Source of the DNA: Chryseobacterium salipaludis
Lineage (GTDB): Bacteria; Bacteroidota; Bacteroidia; Flavobacteriales; Weeksellaceae
Direction: 5' to 3'
NCBI RefSeq assembly: GCF_022968825.1
Contig: NZ_JALHKS010000003.1
Span: forward strand, 310,001-374,000
Length of the DNA stretch: 64,000 bases
How positions within the stretch are numbered: position 1 is the stretch's first letter; each line of letters begins with the position of its first letter. This document shows positions 36,485 through 45,796 of this stretch, piece after piece. Position numbers and translations under genes: made by a program. The notes beneath the pieces were generated by a model that saw only the letters and a list, made by a program, of their open reading frames with translations, had not been told where the DNA came from and made no database searches.

Positions 36485-39400
36485 TTAAATTCCTGTTTGT
36501 GTTTCTTTATTAGGGTTTCTGTCGACGTCGGCTCCTAATTCCTGAATGGTTGTGAGCGGGTCCACTTTTCCTCCTGTTCTCTCGCCCGTAGTCCTTACCT
36601 CAAAATGTAAATGATTCATCTTCGCAGCTTGACCTTCAGCGTTTCCGGTTTGTCCAGTTTTTCCTATGGGTGCACCTAACTCAACAGAATCACCTGCATT
36701 TATACTTATTTCAGATAAGTGCGCATAAAAGAAATAGTAGCTTTGTCCTTTGTAAGTACCTTTTATATTAATTGTTTTTCCGTATGTATCAGATTCATAT
36801 ATTTCATGTACTTTTCCCTTTACGCACGCGTAAACTTGTGTTCCTGCCGGTGCATAAAGATCTAGTCCGTCATGCTTTCCAGCAATTCGCACTGGAGCAT
36901 CTCCGTGATCACTAGAACTTGGGTGAAACCCACTATTATACCAGCCTCTTAATTCCATTTTACTCAATGGATGGTGCCAGTCACCTGTTTTTAAAATCTG
37001 ATTTTTTCCACATTTAAAAATATCTATTTTTTTTAGTTCTGTTAAATATTTTTTCCGTTCTGCAAGACCATTATCTCCGCCATTAATTAGATAGGATATT
37101 ACATCTATATCATCATTATCAGCTACTAAATTTAAATTAACACTTCCGTATCCGCCAAATGCACTTTCATAGTTAATTTTGGGATATGAACGTGGATTCA
37201 AATTATATCGTTGTTTCGCATCACTTGATGGAGCCCACGAGGATCCTTTATTCAACTTTTTTCCTTGCTTCCAGTACCAACCTGCACTATCAAACGCGTA
37301 TTCTAGATTAGTTGCCATTTGAGCATAATTCGAAACGATAGTGTCATCACCTTTATAGTCAGAATACCTTTCGTAAGCTTCTTTATGCGTTATCTGAATA
37401 ATCCCTCTTCCTCGATATGGGTCATATTTTGGCGTATGCGCACTGTCATACTCTTGCGTGGAATAAAACCTGTCGGTTTCATGATAACATTCAGCAATAA
37501 AATAAACTTTCCTTATGCAGGAATTGATCTCATATTTATTCATCACGTCGTTAAGTTTTGCTAACATGGATGATAGTGAAGAATCACTTGGGCTGGCACC
37601 ACCAGCATTTTTTGGCTTCCATATGTCGCTGATCTCTAAATTTTCTGACGCTCGCAAATATTTTAAGATTTCTTTAAGTTCGCTTTCGGTTAGATTCCTG
37701 TTACAAGAACATCTATTGCCTATCTCAAAATACGCTCCCTCCCCTTTCAGAAACTCCTTCTTGTGCTCCTTACTGCCGGTTGCACTCACCTCCAGCCACA
37801 GCATTTCTGTTTCTTTTCTGTAAACCGGAAAAGTAACGGTGGCACCGCTGGCGTAGGTTTTCGTTTCCAGTGCTTTTTTCACGTCGTCTGCGTGCGCTGT
37901 CTTGCCTGACTCCAGTTTTGGGTTGCCATGGCTTCCGTTGGTGGCATTCTTTACAATGGCGGCTGCAAGCTCTGCTTTGTTGCCATCAACAACGCCGTAG
38001 CTGTTTTTAAAAGTGTAGGTATAGGTTCCGTCTAGCCGGCCCTTGTTGAGTTTCTCTTTCCATTTTGCCAGATCGTCATCGCTTTTCGGGCGCAACTGCA
38101 CCGGAATGGCCAGCATTTCAGAACTGATCGGTTTACCTTCGGCGTCTTTTCCTGTTTCTACCTTCGCAAGAGCTCCGGTAAAAGTTGTTTTTTCCGTGCG
38201 GTCAACTTCCGTCAACGCCTCCGTTGAATTCATTTTAGCTTCGCTTATCTGGGAAATAGGGAGCGCAGCTCCTGCAGAACCCTGGATAATACCATCTTTT
38301 TCTTTCACGGTAATGGTCGCGTTTTTCTCCTGCAAAAGGTAAGTGGACACCACCAGGTAAACCTTCTCTTCCAACGGAGCGCTTCCGATTTTTTTAAACT
38401 CTTCACCTAACGCAAAAGTTTTAAAGGTGACTGTTTTATGGCTGGTCGTATCCGTACCGTATTCAGTTGCGGTCAGCGCTGATGCAATCGCCTCCTTGGT
38501 CGTATATTTCTTTTCAGTTTTTAATTTATCGTTTACCTTTCCGACACTTAGAATAGCATTGGCCACCTTTTCTTTGTTTACAGTGTTAGAAGTATTATTA
38601 GCAGCCTTTTTACCACCGAAGGTGTAGGTATAATTTCCGGCTTCCTGACCGGTTAATTTTGTAAAATCCTTCTTTGCAAAATAAGCGTCGATAATTCCTT
38701 CAATTTTAGTATCCTTTACAACAGCATCACTTTTGCCGTCCGGAATGGGATTCGTCGGTGGCTGGTCTACGGTAGCCGTTCCGCTCGCCTGCTGGGAATC
38801 TGCTGGCTGCCTTTGGCCAGTATTGTTTTTATTTTCTTCTTTTTCCTTCGCGGGTGTTGCAGGAGCAGATGCAGCCGGAGCCGGAAGATTTTGCTCCGGT
38901 TTTGGCGCCGTCGGTGCTGGACTAGTGGCTGGCACCGTATAATATGGATTAGCAACATGAACATTATTGGTTGCATGTTTTTTATGTGCATAATATTCCA
39001 CTGTGACATAAAACTCCAGCTGCGAGTCCACTTCACCTTTTGCGGCCTGACGCATCAGCGCAGCGGTCAGCGCAAATTCCGCCACAGCAATTCCGTTCTT
39101 ATTTACTTTTGCTTTTTTTGACTCAATCGGCTGATTACCGGCATGATGTCCGGGACCGGTTTTGTCATCTTCCCAGAGCGTAAACACCAGTTCTTTGCCG
39201 AGCATATTCACACAGGTGGCCTGCGCACGAAGTTTTTCGAAAAAACTGAATACCGTGCCTTTGGAATTATCGACATACAAAAGTTCTACCTTATTAATTT
39301 TAGGAATGGCCGCCGGTTTGGGCGTGATGACTAAACCGCGCCCTTCCGGATGGAAAAGATATGCTTCAAGCCGATAGGTCTCACCTGCTGCCACCTGGCC

Positions 39401-39610
39401 GAAAGTAAAATGATTAACGCCTTTCTTTCTGATATGCGTGGTAGTGAAGGTACCGTTCCGTCGCTTTTTAAATAATTCCCAGGTAACCAGTGAACTATTT
39501 CGCTGCCGGGCTGTGGTGCCCGCATACCATTCAGAAACCTGATAGGTTGTTTTTTCACCAATAACCGGTGCGGTATTCCCTGAAATTTTTGAAACTCCTT
39601 TTTTAGCCAT
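36485..39610 (-). CDS. Large effector: GH19-like glycosidase plus M23 endopeptidase
   Basis: This 1041-residue protein has no signal peptide. Layout: N-terminal beta-rich region (1-225), a Pro/Ala-rich linker (226-300), two related beta domains (about 325-425 and 527-612, both beginning YTYTF), a CxC element (633-635), a GH19/lysozyme-like domain (about 640-865) with candidate catalytic E707 and GRGIIQITHKEAYERYS, and a C-terminal M23 peptidase (about 880-1025) with zinc ligands H913 and D917 (HDGLD) and H1000/H1002 (HLHFE). Such a pair would cut both glycan strands and peptide bridges of peptidoglycan. The DUF4280 gene lies 14 bp upstream, suggesting delivery by a contractile injection or type VI-like system. 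Confidence 0.85.
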   Translation of the reverse strand: MAKKGVSKISGNTAPVIGEKTTYQVSEWYAGTTARQRNSSLVTWELFKKRRNGTFTTTHIRKKGVNHFTFGQVAAGETYRLEAYLFHPEGRGLVITPKPAAIPKINKVELLYVDNSKGTVFSFFEKLRAQATCVNMLGKELVFTLWEDDKTGPGHHAGNQPIESKKAKVNKNGIAVAEFALTAALMRQAAKGEVDSQLEFYVTVEYYAHKKHATNNVHVANPYYTVPATSPAPTAPKPEQNLPAPAASAPATPAKEKEENKNNTGQRQPADSQQASGTATVDQPPTNPIPDGKSDAVVKDTKIEGIIDAYFAKKDFTKLTGQEAGNYTYTFGGKKAANNTSNTVNKEKVANAILSVGKVNDKLKTEKKYTTKEAIASALTATEYGTDTTSHKTVTFKTFALGEEFKKIGSAPLEEKVYLVVSTYLLQEKNATITVKEKDGIIQGSAGAALPISQISEAKMNSTEALTEVDRTEKTTFTGALAKVETGKDAEGKPISSEMLAIPVQLRPKSDDDLAKWKEKLNKGRLDGTYTYTFKNSYGVVDGNKAELAAAIVKNATNGSHGNPKLESGKTAHADDVKKALETKTYASGATVTFPVYRKETEMLWLEVSATGSKEHKKEFLKGEGAYFEIGNRCSCNRNLTESELKEILKYLRASENLEISDIWKPKNAGGASPSDSSLSSMLAKLNDVMNKYEINSCIRKVYFIAECYHETDRFYSTQEYDSAHTPKYDPYRGRGIIQITHKEAYERYSDYKGDDTIVSNYAQMATNLEYAFDSAGWYWKQGKKLNKGSSWAPSSDAKQRYNLNPRSYPKINYESAFGGYGSVNLNLVADNDDIDVISYLINGGDNGLAERKKYLTELKKIDIFKCGKNQILKTGDWHHPLSKMELRGWYNSGFHPSSSDHGDAPVRIAGKHDGLDLYAPAGTQVYACVKGKVHEIYESDTYGKTINIKGTYKGQSYYFFYAHLSEISINAGDSVELGAPIGKTGQTGNAEGQAAKMNHLHFEVRTTGERTGGKVDPLTTIQELGADVDRNPNKETQTGI

Positions 39611-39624
39611 CTCATTAATTTTAA

Positions 39625-40458
39625 TTACCAGGCTTCGCCTTCAGTGCCAAACAGTTCCTCGCTCAGTTCTTCAATATCTACCAAAGGATTATAAATCCTC
39701 TGTTCATTGGGATTCGCTTTCGTCAAACTGCTTTTTCCCAGTTCGCTCTGCTGCCCGTGTTTCATAATGGTAATTTTTCCGCCCACGGCACATTGCAGTT
39801 CCGAAATTTCGGTAACACAACTTTTTCCCATGACTTTCACCTTGTCATATGTTTTCTGCCATTTGCCTGCTGGGGCATAACTGCACGGGAGGTAGCTGCT
39901 GCCCGATGGCTGTAACTTACATTGCGAACCAAAAGGCTGCGCTGACGGGTTAAATTGAAGATCTTCTTCCGTAACGGCAAGGTAATCCGCCTGTCCGTCC
40001 CCATCATTCCAATAATGTTTTTGATGGCTACTGACCTTAAAAGAGGGAAACGCCATCCCCTGATCACACTGGCATTTTCCGCGTTGCACCACAAAATGTT
40101 TCCCATCATGCGGACTGGCAGAGGCTGCAGGTTGGTCTTCCTGATTAGTTGAAGATACCGCTGCGCCTGATGTATCGGTGGCAGCACAGCTTTCCGGCTG
40201 GTTATTATCAGGCTTATCACCAGAAGCCTTACTTTCTCCAGTCGGGTCTGCTGACTCTGCAACATCATCAGAATTTTCCAAGCCCGGCTGTTCAGGGAAA
40301 TGCGAAATTTCTTCCTCCGGAATTTCATTACTTTGACTGAGCTGATCCGCCGGATTCGGCAGATGATGCCTGGTCTGCAGGTTGTCATCCATGTGCAAAT
40401 CATTCTTTTCTGACCTATTATCAAAGGTTTCACCGTCTTTTGTTGGATAAGTTGCCAT
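39625..40458 (-). CDS. DUF4280 PAAR-like spike-tip protein
   Basis: From the ATG at 40458 this 277-residue protein has an acidic, disordered N-terminal half and a C-terminal DUF4280 domain (about 120-235) with VVQRGKCQCDQGM, KVSSHQKHYWN, CSYAPAGKWQK and CAVGGKITIMKHG. DUF4280 proteins resemble PAAR tips that cap injection-system spikes and carry effectors. Six cysteines sit where such proteins have conserved pairs. It is the first gene of the effector operon. Confidence 0.82.
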   Translation of the reverse strand: MATYPTKDGETFDNRSEKNDLHMDDNLQTRHHLPNPADQLSQSNEIPEEEISHFPEQPGLENSDDVAESADPTGESKASGDKPDNNQPESCAATDTSGAAVSSTNQEDQPAASASPHDGKHFVVQRGKCQCDQGMAFPSFKVSSHQKHYWNDGDGQADYLAVTEEDLQFNPSAQPFGSQCKLQPSGSSYLPCSYAPAGKWQKTYDKVKVMGKSCVTEISELQCAVGGKITIMKHGQQSELGKSSLTKANPNEQRIYNPLVDIEELSEELFGTEGEAW

Positions 40459-40791
40459 AATGCTCGGGTTTACATATTGTTTCAAATTACTTTTGCATTA
40501 TCGTAAAAAAACAGAAGTGTCTGATTAATAACGTACTGCGTTAAAGGTAGAAAACATAAAAGGAGAAGCATGTAGTAGTTTTACTACAAATTATCTTTTT
40601 CCTATTCTGCGGTGTCTGCTAACCTGACCAAAAAGCCAGCAGTGACCTTACTAAGCACCATTCTAATTTGCTTTTCTGATGACTTAAAAAAATTAAAATC
40701 TGGCTGTTTAATTAATTCTGATAAATAGATCTTGTTTCACATTAAAATATTTCGTACCTTCTGACATCATTTAAAATACAACCAAAAATTT
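40459..40791. other. Intergenic region between effector operon and cold-shock gene
   Basis: This 333-bp stretch separates two divergent genes and should hold both promoters. No consensus TAnnTTTG box was found. The only notable element is a 7-bp stem with a GTTT loop at 40571-40588, with no T tract after it. Confidence 0.5.
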
Positions 40792-41226
40792 ATGGCAGAT
40801 TCTTTTTCAAAGAAGGAAAAACTTAAGAAAAAACTCGAAAAGCAAAAAGAGAAAGCTTTGCGCAGAGAAGAGCGTAAAGAAAACAACGACAAAGGCAAAG
40901 GGCTGGATGACATGATTATGTATGTGGATGCCAACGGACAACTCACTTCCACACCTCCGGACCGCAGCGAAGAGGAAGAAATTGAACTGAGCGATATCCA
41001 GCTTGGCGCAGCGCCTATTGAACCGGAAGAAACGATCAAAAAAGGAATTGTCACGTTCCTGAGCGATAAAGGCTACGGTTTTATTACGGAAGAAAAAATG
41101 AAGGAAAATGTCTTCTTCCACAATACCAGTACCTCAGAGGAGCTCAAAAAAGGCAACCGCGTTTCTTTTGAAATCGAAAAATCACCGAAAGGCCTCGTAG
41201 CCGTCGATATCAAACTGATCAAATAA
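40792..41226 (+). CDS. Cold-shock-domain protein with charged N-terminal extension
   Basis: This 144-residue protein has a lysine/glutamate-rich, coiled-coil-like N-terminus (1-45), an acidic linker, and a C-terminal cold-shock domain (about 80-144) with RNP1-type KGYGFI and RNP2-type VFFHN. It should bind single-stranded nucleic acid. The extension makes it twice the length of classical CspA proteins. A terminator follows. Confidence 0.9.
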   Translation: MADSFSKKEKLKKKLEKQKEKALRREERKENNDKGKGLDDMIMYVDANGQLTSTPPDRSEEEEIELSDIQLGAAPIEPEETIKKGIVTFLSDKGYGFITEEKMKENVFFHNTSTSEELKKGNRVSFEIEKSPKGLVAVDIKLIK

Positions 41227-41295
41227 CGGTCTGCGCGTCACTTTGTACGCAAACATTTGTCGTGAATCTTTTTCAGATTTATTCTAAAAATATCC

Positions 41296-41326
41296 AACCT
41301 TCACTCCGCCATGAGTGAAGGTTTTG
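41296..41326 (+). terminator. Terminator after the cold-shock gene
   Basis: An 11-bp stem (41296-41306 with 41313-41323) with a 6-nt loop is followed by a short T tract, about 70 bp after the stop. Confidence 0.75.
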
Positions 41327-41336
41327 CTGCTTGGGT

Positions 41337-41406
41337 AGCGGTGCGTTGATCTACCGCTGTTAGAGCTTTGAGCTCTAACAGCGGTCTTGGCGTCTGAGAT
41401 CGCCAA
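41337..41406 (+). repeat. Cluster of overlapping inverted repeats
   Basis: A perfect 15-bp inverted repeat (41353-41367 with 41371-41385, 3-nt loop) is followed by a 6-bp repeat (41387-41392 with 41401-41406). The left arm's ACCGCT can also pair with AGCGGT at 41337-41342, so two foldings compete. No T tract follows, so it does not look like a simple terminator. Confidence 0.8.
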
Positions 41407-41481
41407 AATCGTAATATTTCCACAAAGAATCATCGGTACGTCTGAAAATTTTGACATCTTACTATAACCGTCGATTCTCAT

Positions 41482-41489
41482 TATCTTTG
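41482..41489 (+). promoter_or_regulatory. -7 box TATCTTTG for the 327-residue protein gene
   Basis: This consensus box followed by GC lies 23 bp upstream of the ATG at 41513. Confidence 0.6.
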
Positions 41490-41512
41490 CACCGTAAAAA
41501 AACGCATCTGTT

Positions 41513-42496
41513 ATGGCAGTATCCCTTTTTAATCCTTTTGATGACATGATTTTCGAAGAGCAGTTTTGCTTTTTGACCGGTGATCTGACGACCGAAAAAA
41601 TGTCGGTATTTCCGGAGTGGCTGCTGGCGCATTTCAAATTTGCAGATGACCGGATTGAAATGATGGATAAAACCAAAGTCTATCGTTACAAAGATTTACA
41701 GCTTCCGTGTTCGCCACGCGTCAAAAAAGCTTTTGATGATTTGGAACAAACCTTTCGTTCAGCCTACGAAAATGGTTATGAAGGAATGGCTGCGCTGGAA
41801 GATCGTTTGCTGTTTTTGTGGGCCGGCCGCATTGTCTATGGTATGCTGTATTATGAAATGCAATATGAAACGCAGCGGTTGCGGAAGATGGGGGAAAGCT
41901 TCGAGCTCTCCGATATGCTGAAGGAAAGATTCGGCAACTTCCATTTAATGTTGCAATCAATTGTGGAACCCATCGAATTTAGCGCGCGCAAACCCTGGAG
42001 TATTGTTTTGTTTCCGCTTAAATATTCGGATGATATTGTAAGTTACCGCGATGACACAGTCAATCTCTTGTTTCAGTTTGGTGTGAACGGTTTTGGATTT
42101 ATCGCCTGCCTGCAGGATAATGGTGTGCTGGCGGAGCGTGAAAGCGAAGTGGTTGAGCAAATTAAAGGGCACACCCTCCACCCTATTCAGTTTGAAGAAT
42201 TGTTTGCACGTTTCCATTATGCCGATTATATTTTGCAGTACCATCCCCAGTATGAAATCACCGAGACCCAGCGCGGACTATTTATCGAAGCATTGCCTGT
42301 GGTCCCGAACGAGAACCGGCCGCTATTCGGTTTCTGGGATGAGGATATGTTTGCCCAGTTGCTGGCGAATTACTGGTCCGTTTATGGGATTACCCGCGAA
42401 GAAATTTTCCGTTACCCTCGTCCTGTGCTGAGTTATCTGCAAAAACCCTATACGGCGGAATTCATCAATCCTGAAAGTATTTCCCTCCCGTGGTAA
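41513..42496 (+). CDS. Conserved-looking protein of unknown function
   Basis: This 327-residue cytosolic protein has no signal peptide or membrane segment and is rich in aromatic residues (for example LFGFWDEDMFAQL and FHYADYILQYHPQY). I do not recognise the family or any catalytic motif. The start is supported by the -7 box. It stands alone between a hairpin cluster and a strong bidirectional terminator. Confidence 0.8.
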   Translation: MAVSLFNPFDDMIFEEQFCFLTGDLTTEKMSVFPEWLLAHFKFADDRIEMMDKTKVYRYKDLQLPCSPRVKKAFDDLEQTFRSAYENGYEGMAALEDRLLFLWAGRIVYGMLYYEMQYETQRLRKMGESFELSDMLKERFGNFHLMLQSIVEPIEFSARKPWSIVLFPLKYSDDIVSYRDDTVNLLFQFGVNGFGFIACLQDNGVLAERESEVVEQIKGHTLHPIQFEELFARFHYADYILQYHPQYEITETQRGLFIEALPVVPNENRPLFGFWDEDMFAQLLANYWSVYGITREEIFRYPRPVLSYLQKPYTAEFINPESISLPW

Positions 42497-42520
42497 GAAC
42501 TTTTCGGAGTTGATACCTAT

Positions 42521-42562
42521 AAAAAACGCGCTTCAGAACTGATTTCTGAAGCGCGTTTATTT
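42521..42562. terminator. Bidirectional intrinsic terminator
   Basis: A perfect 15-bp stem (42524-42538 with 42544-42558) with a 5-nt loop has an A run before and a T-rich tail after, so it can stop both the gene ending at 42496 and the convergent SDR gene ending at 42578. Confidence 0.88.
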
Positions 42563-42577
42563 ATACTAAGCTAGTGA

Positions 42578-43570
42578 CTAATTGGACACACCACCCAGCA
42601 CGCCGATAATCTGTCCGGTTATATAAGACGAACAGGAAGGTGCCGCCAGAAACACGTACGACGGCGAAAGTTCTTCCGGCTGCGCGGCGCGTTTCATGGG
42701 ATTGGTGGAGCCGAATTTTTCCACATCTTCTTTTTTCTGGTCCGCGGGATTCAATGGGGTCCAGACCGGGCCGGGCGCTACGGCATTCACACGAATTCCT
42801 TTTTCTACCAGATTTTTCGCCAGAGATTGGGTAAAAGCATTGATTCCGCCTTTCGTCAGCGAGTAATCAATCATCTTATCATTCCCGAATAATCCGTTGA
42901 CCGAACTGGTGTTGATTATCGTATCGCCTTCCTGCAGATGCGGCAGTACTGCACGCGCCATATAGAAATATCCGTACAGATTGGTTTTCATCGTCATGTC
43001 AAACTGGTCATCAGTGATCCATGACATATCTTCGGCATGCGCCTGAAAGGCGGCGTTGTTTACCAGAATATTTACTTTACCCAACTCTTGTATGGTCTGC
43101 TCCACTGCAGCCTTACAAAAACCGGAATCGGAAACGTCACCGGATATAATGATGGCACGACGGCCTTCTGCTTCCACATCCTTTTGGGTTTGTTTTGCGT
43201 CTTCATGTTCGGTCAGGTACACGATCGCCACATCTGCGCCTTCTCTGGCAAACAGGACCGCCACGGCGCGTCCAATGCCCGAGTCGCCACCGGTAATGAT
43301 GGCCACTTTGCCGTCGAGCTTGCCCGAACCTTTGTAATCCGGCGCCTTGTATTTCGGCTGCAAGTCCATATCGGCTTCCAGGCCGGGCTTTTCCAGCTTT
43401 TGTCCCGGAAACGGCGGTTCCGGTTCTTTGCGCTCCCCGGCCTGTGCAGCTTTTTGCTGATCGTCCTTTTCTTTCTGTGCGGCAGCTTCTTTATCTTTTT
43501 TACCAATAAAATCTTGGATCTTCCGCTGCTTTTCTGCTACTTCTTCGGCTTTCTTACTGTACTCGCTCAT
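42578..43570 (-). CDS. SDR-family oxidoreductase with charged N-terminal extension
   Basis: This short-chain dehydrogenase/reductase uses NAD(P)H. After an 85-residue Lys/Glu/Gln-rich extension comes the Rossmann motif TGGDSGIG, NNAAF, a catalytic serine in NTSSVNG, and the YSLTK catalytic pair. The layout matches the YhxC/YdaD/YghA-like group, often general-stress proteins; the substrate is unknown. Confidence 0.88.
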   Translation of the reverse strand: MSEYSKKAEEVAEKQRKIQDFIGKKDKEAAAQKEKDDQQKAAQAGERKEPEPPFPGQKLEKPGLEADMDLQPKYKAPDYKGSGKLDGKVAIITGGDSGIGRAVAVLFAREGADVAIVYLTEHEDAKQTQKDVEAEGRRAIIISGDVSDSGFCKAAVEQTIQELGKVNILVNNAAFQAHAEDMSWITDDQFDMTMKTNLYGYFYMARAVLPHLQEGDTIINTSSVNGLFGNDKMIDYSLTKGGINAFTQSLAKNLVEKGIRVNAVAPGPVWTPLNPADQKKEDVEKFGSTNPMKRAAQPEELSPSYVFLAAPSCSSYITGQIIGVLGGVSN

Positions 43571-43790
43571 TGTTTTATTATTTTGTGTTGATGTTGGACC
43601 TGAATTTCAGCAAGAACTGTGCAAAGCGGTTTTAACTTTTATAATTAAGGAGAACATAAGCAAACGTACTGTGGTCTTTCGATTTTCAAGATCGCGTTGT
43701 ATTTCCTGTCTTTCTTCACTTTCAGAAGCGAAACAGTGTTGGCGCATTTTTGTACCTTGGAGTTTCCAAATCCGTCAGAAATACATTTCC

Positions 43791-45791
43791 ATGTTCAAAA
43801 CAACTTTAACAAAAGGCATTTTTCTGCCCAGCCTCATCTTTATTTTACTGGTCTCCGTGATCTCGGTTTTGTATCCGGACACAACGGAAAATGCACTGAA
43901 CCTTATTAAAAACTTCATTTTCGTTAATTTTAATTGGGTATACGTCTGGGCAGTCACCGCCTTTGTTATCTTCCTGGTGTATCTGCTCTTCAGTAATTTT
44001 GGTAACATTAGGCTGGGGGATAATGACAGCCGCCCCGAGCATTCCTTTTTTTCCTGGATCGCCATGCTTTTTTCCGCGGGAATGGGAATCGGATTGATGT
44101 ATTTTGGTGTGGCGGAACCCATGCAGCATTATACCTCTGAAGTTTTTGGTGCAACGCACTACGTAAATAAAGCTAAAAACGCGCAGCTCTACACCTTTTT
44201 CCACTGGGGAATTCACGCCTGGGCGATCTACGGGCTGGTTGGGCTGACACTTTCCTATTTCGCCTACCGCCTGAAAATGCCACTTTCACTCCGGAGTTGT
44301 TTTTATCCTTTGCTTAAAAATAAATCCGGCGGTCCCTGGGGAAATGTGATTGATGTTTTTGCGCTGTGCAGTACCTTTTTCGGGATCACCACCACACTGG
44401 GCTTCGGCGTGGTTCAGATTAATTCAGGACTGCACATTCTGGATGTGGTACCGGATACCAGTTTCATGTACCAGGTTTTAATCGTGGGCGTGCTGGTTTC
44501 ACTGTCCATCACTTCTGCGCTCACAGGTGTTGATAAAGGAATTAAAATCCTGAGTAATACCAATGTTTTTCTGGTGGTCTGTCTCCTGCTTTTTGTTTTA
44601 TTTTTAGGTCCCACCACTTTTCTGATCGGAAGTTTTACGGAAGGCCTCGGCAACTATATTAATAACTTTTTTAATCTGACGTTCAATACCCACGTGTACA
44701 ATCAGGAAGTATTGCCCTGGTTTTATGACTGGACCATTTTATACTGGGCGTGGTGGATTTCCTGGTCGCCGTATGTGGGCTTGTTTATAGCCAAGATTTC
44801 GAAAGGGCGTACCATCCGCGAATTTGTTGTGGCCGTATTGCTACTTCCTTCCCTGTTTAATTTTATCTGGATGACCGTTTTTGGCAACAGTGCTATCTGG
44901 TTTGATTTAAACATCGGCCAGGGTGCATTGAGTGCCCTCGCAGGCGATCCCGATGCCCTGATGTTCCGCTTCCTGGAATACCTGCCTTTTTCCACCATCG
45001 CGAGTTTCCTCACAATTATTATTGTCATTGTCTTTTTCGTGACTTCTGCCGATTCCGGTATTTTTGTGATGAACAGCATTGCCACTCAAAATGCGGAGAA
45101 GTCGCCGAAATGGCAGCCCGTTCTTTGGGGCGTACTGCTGGCAGGGCTGTCCTTGTTGCTCCTCAACGCCGGAGGACTGAAAGCCTTGCAGAGCATGACC
45201 TTAATAACGGCCTTACCTTTTTCGGTCATAATGATTCTCTTTATTATCAGCCTGACCAAAGCCCTGTTTATTGACCGCGCCTATTACGAGCGCAGCTTTA
45301 ATACGACCACGATTCCCTGGTCCGGCCGGTTATGGAAGCAAAGACTGCAGCGGATCGTGATGACCAAAGACAAGTCGTATGTCCGGAATTTTATCAATAC
45401 GACCGTTCGCGAAGCGTTTCAGGAATTACAGGAAGAACTGAAACAGAACGGAATCACTTCTAAAATTAATGAAAGTGAAAATCCGATGAGGCTGGAACTG
45501 GAAATAAAGTATGACGTCATCAATAATTTTGTTTATGGTGTGGAAACATCTGCCAAAACAGTTTCAGGCTATATCGTGGAGGAAGCCAACCTGCCGGCCG
45601 CAAAGGAAAAAGGAGCCTTTTATCCGCGTGCGTATTTCGGTGACAGCCGCGACAGTTATGACATTCAGTATTTCACCAAAAACGAGCTGATCTCTGATGT
45701 GCTGAAACATTACGACCGCTTCCTCGATATTGTGGCTGAAGAAAAAAATGAAATGTTTATTAAAACAGGGAGTAATGAAACCCTTACCTAA
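43791..45791 (+). CDS. BCCT-family transporter (choline/betaine type)
   Basis: This 666-residue protein, from the ATG at 43791, is a betaine/carnitine/choline transporter. It has about 12 membrane helices, the AGMGIGLMYFGVAEP motif and the aromatic box around WAWWISWSPYVGLFIAKISKGRT, split across helices 8-9. A cytosolic C-terminal domain of about 150 residues follows, as in the BetT-type. It probably imports osmoprotectant or its precursor with Na+ or H+. The longer frame up to 43671 is unlikely. Confidence 0.9.
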   Translation: MFKTTLTKGIFLPSLIFILLVSVISVLYPDTTENALNLIKNFIFVNFNWVYVWAVTAFVIFLVYLLFSNFGNIRLGDNDSRPEHSFFSWIAMLFSAGMGIGLMYFGVAEPMQHYTSEVFGATHYVNKAKNAQLYTFFHWGIHAWAIYGLVGLTLSYFAYRLKMPLSLRSCFYPLLKNKSGGPWGNVIDVFALCSTFFGITTTLGFGVVQINSGLHILDVVPDTSFMYQVLIVGVLVSLSITSALTGVDKGIKILSNTNVFLVVCLLLFVLFLGPTTFLIGSFTEGLGNYINNFFNLTFNTHVYNQEVLPWFYDWTILYWAWWISWSPYVGLFIAKISKGRTIREFVVAVLLLPSLFNFIWMTVFGNSAIWFDLNIGQGALSALAGDPDALMFRFLEYLPFSTIASFLTIIIVIVFFVTSADSGIFVMNSIATQNAEKSPKWQPVLWGVLLAGLSLLLLNAGGLKALQSMTLITALPFSVIMILFIISLTKALFIDRAYYERSFNTTTIPWSGRLWKQRLQRIVMTKDKSYVRNFINTTVREAFQELQEELKQNGITSKINESENPMRLELEIKYDVINNFVYGVETSAKTVSGYIVEEANLPAAKEKGAFYPRAYFGDSRDSYDIQYFTKNELISDVLKHYDRFLDIVAEEKNEMFIKTGSNETLT

Positions 45792-45796
45792 ATACC

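Noticed and set aside
40571-40588. 7-bp stem with GTTT loop as a terminator
   Set aside because: No T tract follows it, and it sits between divergent genes with no gene ending nearby.
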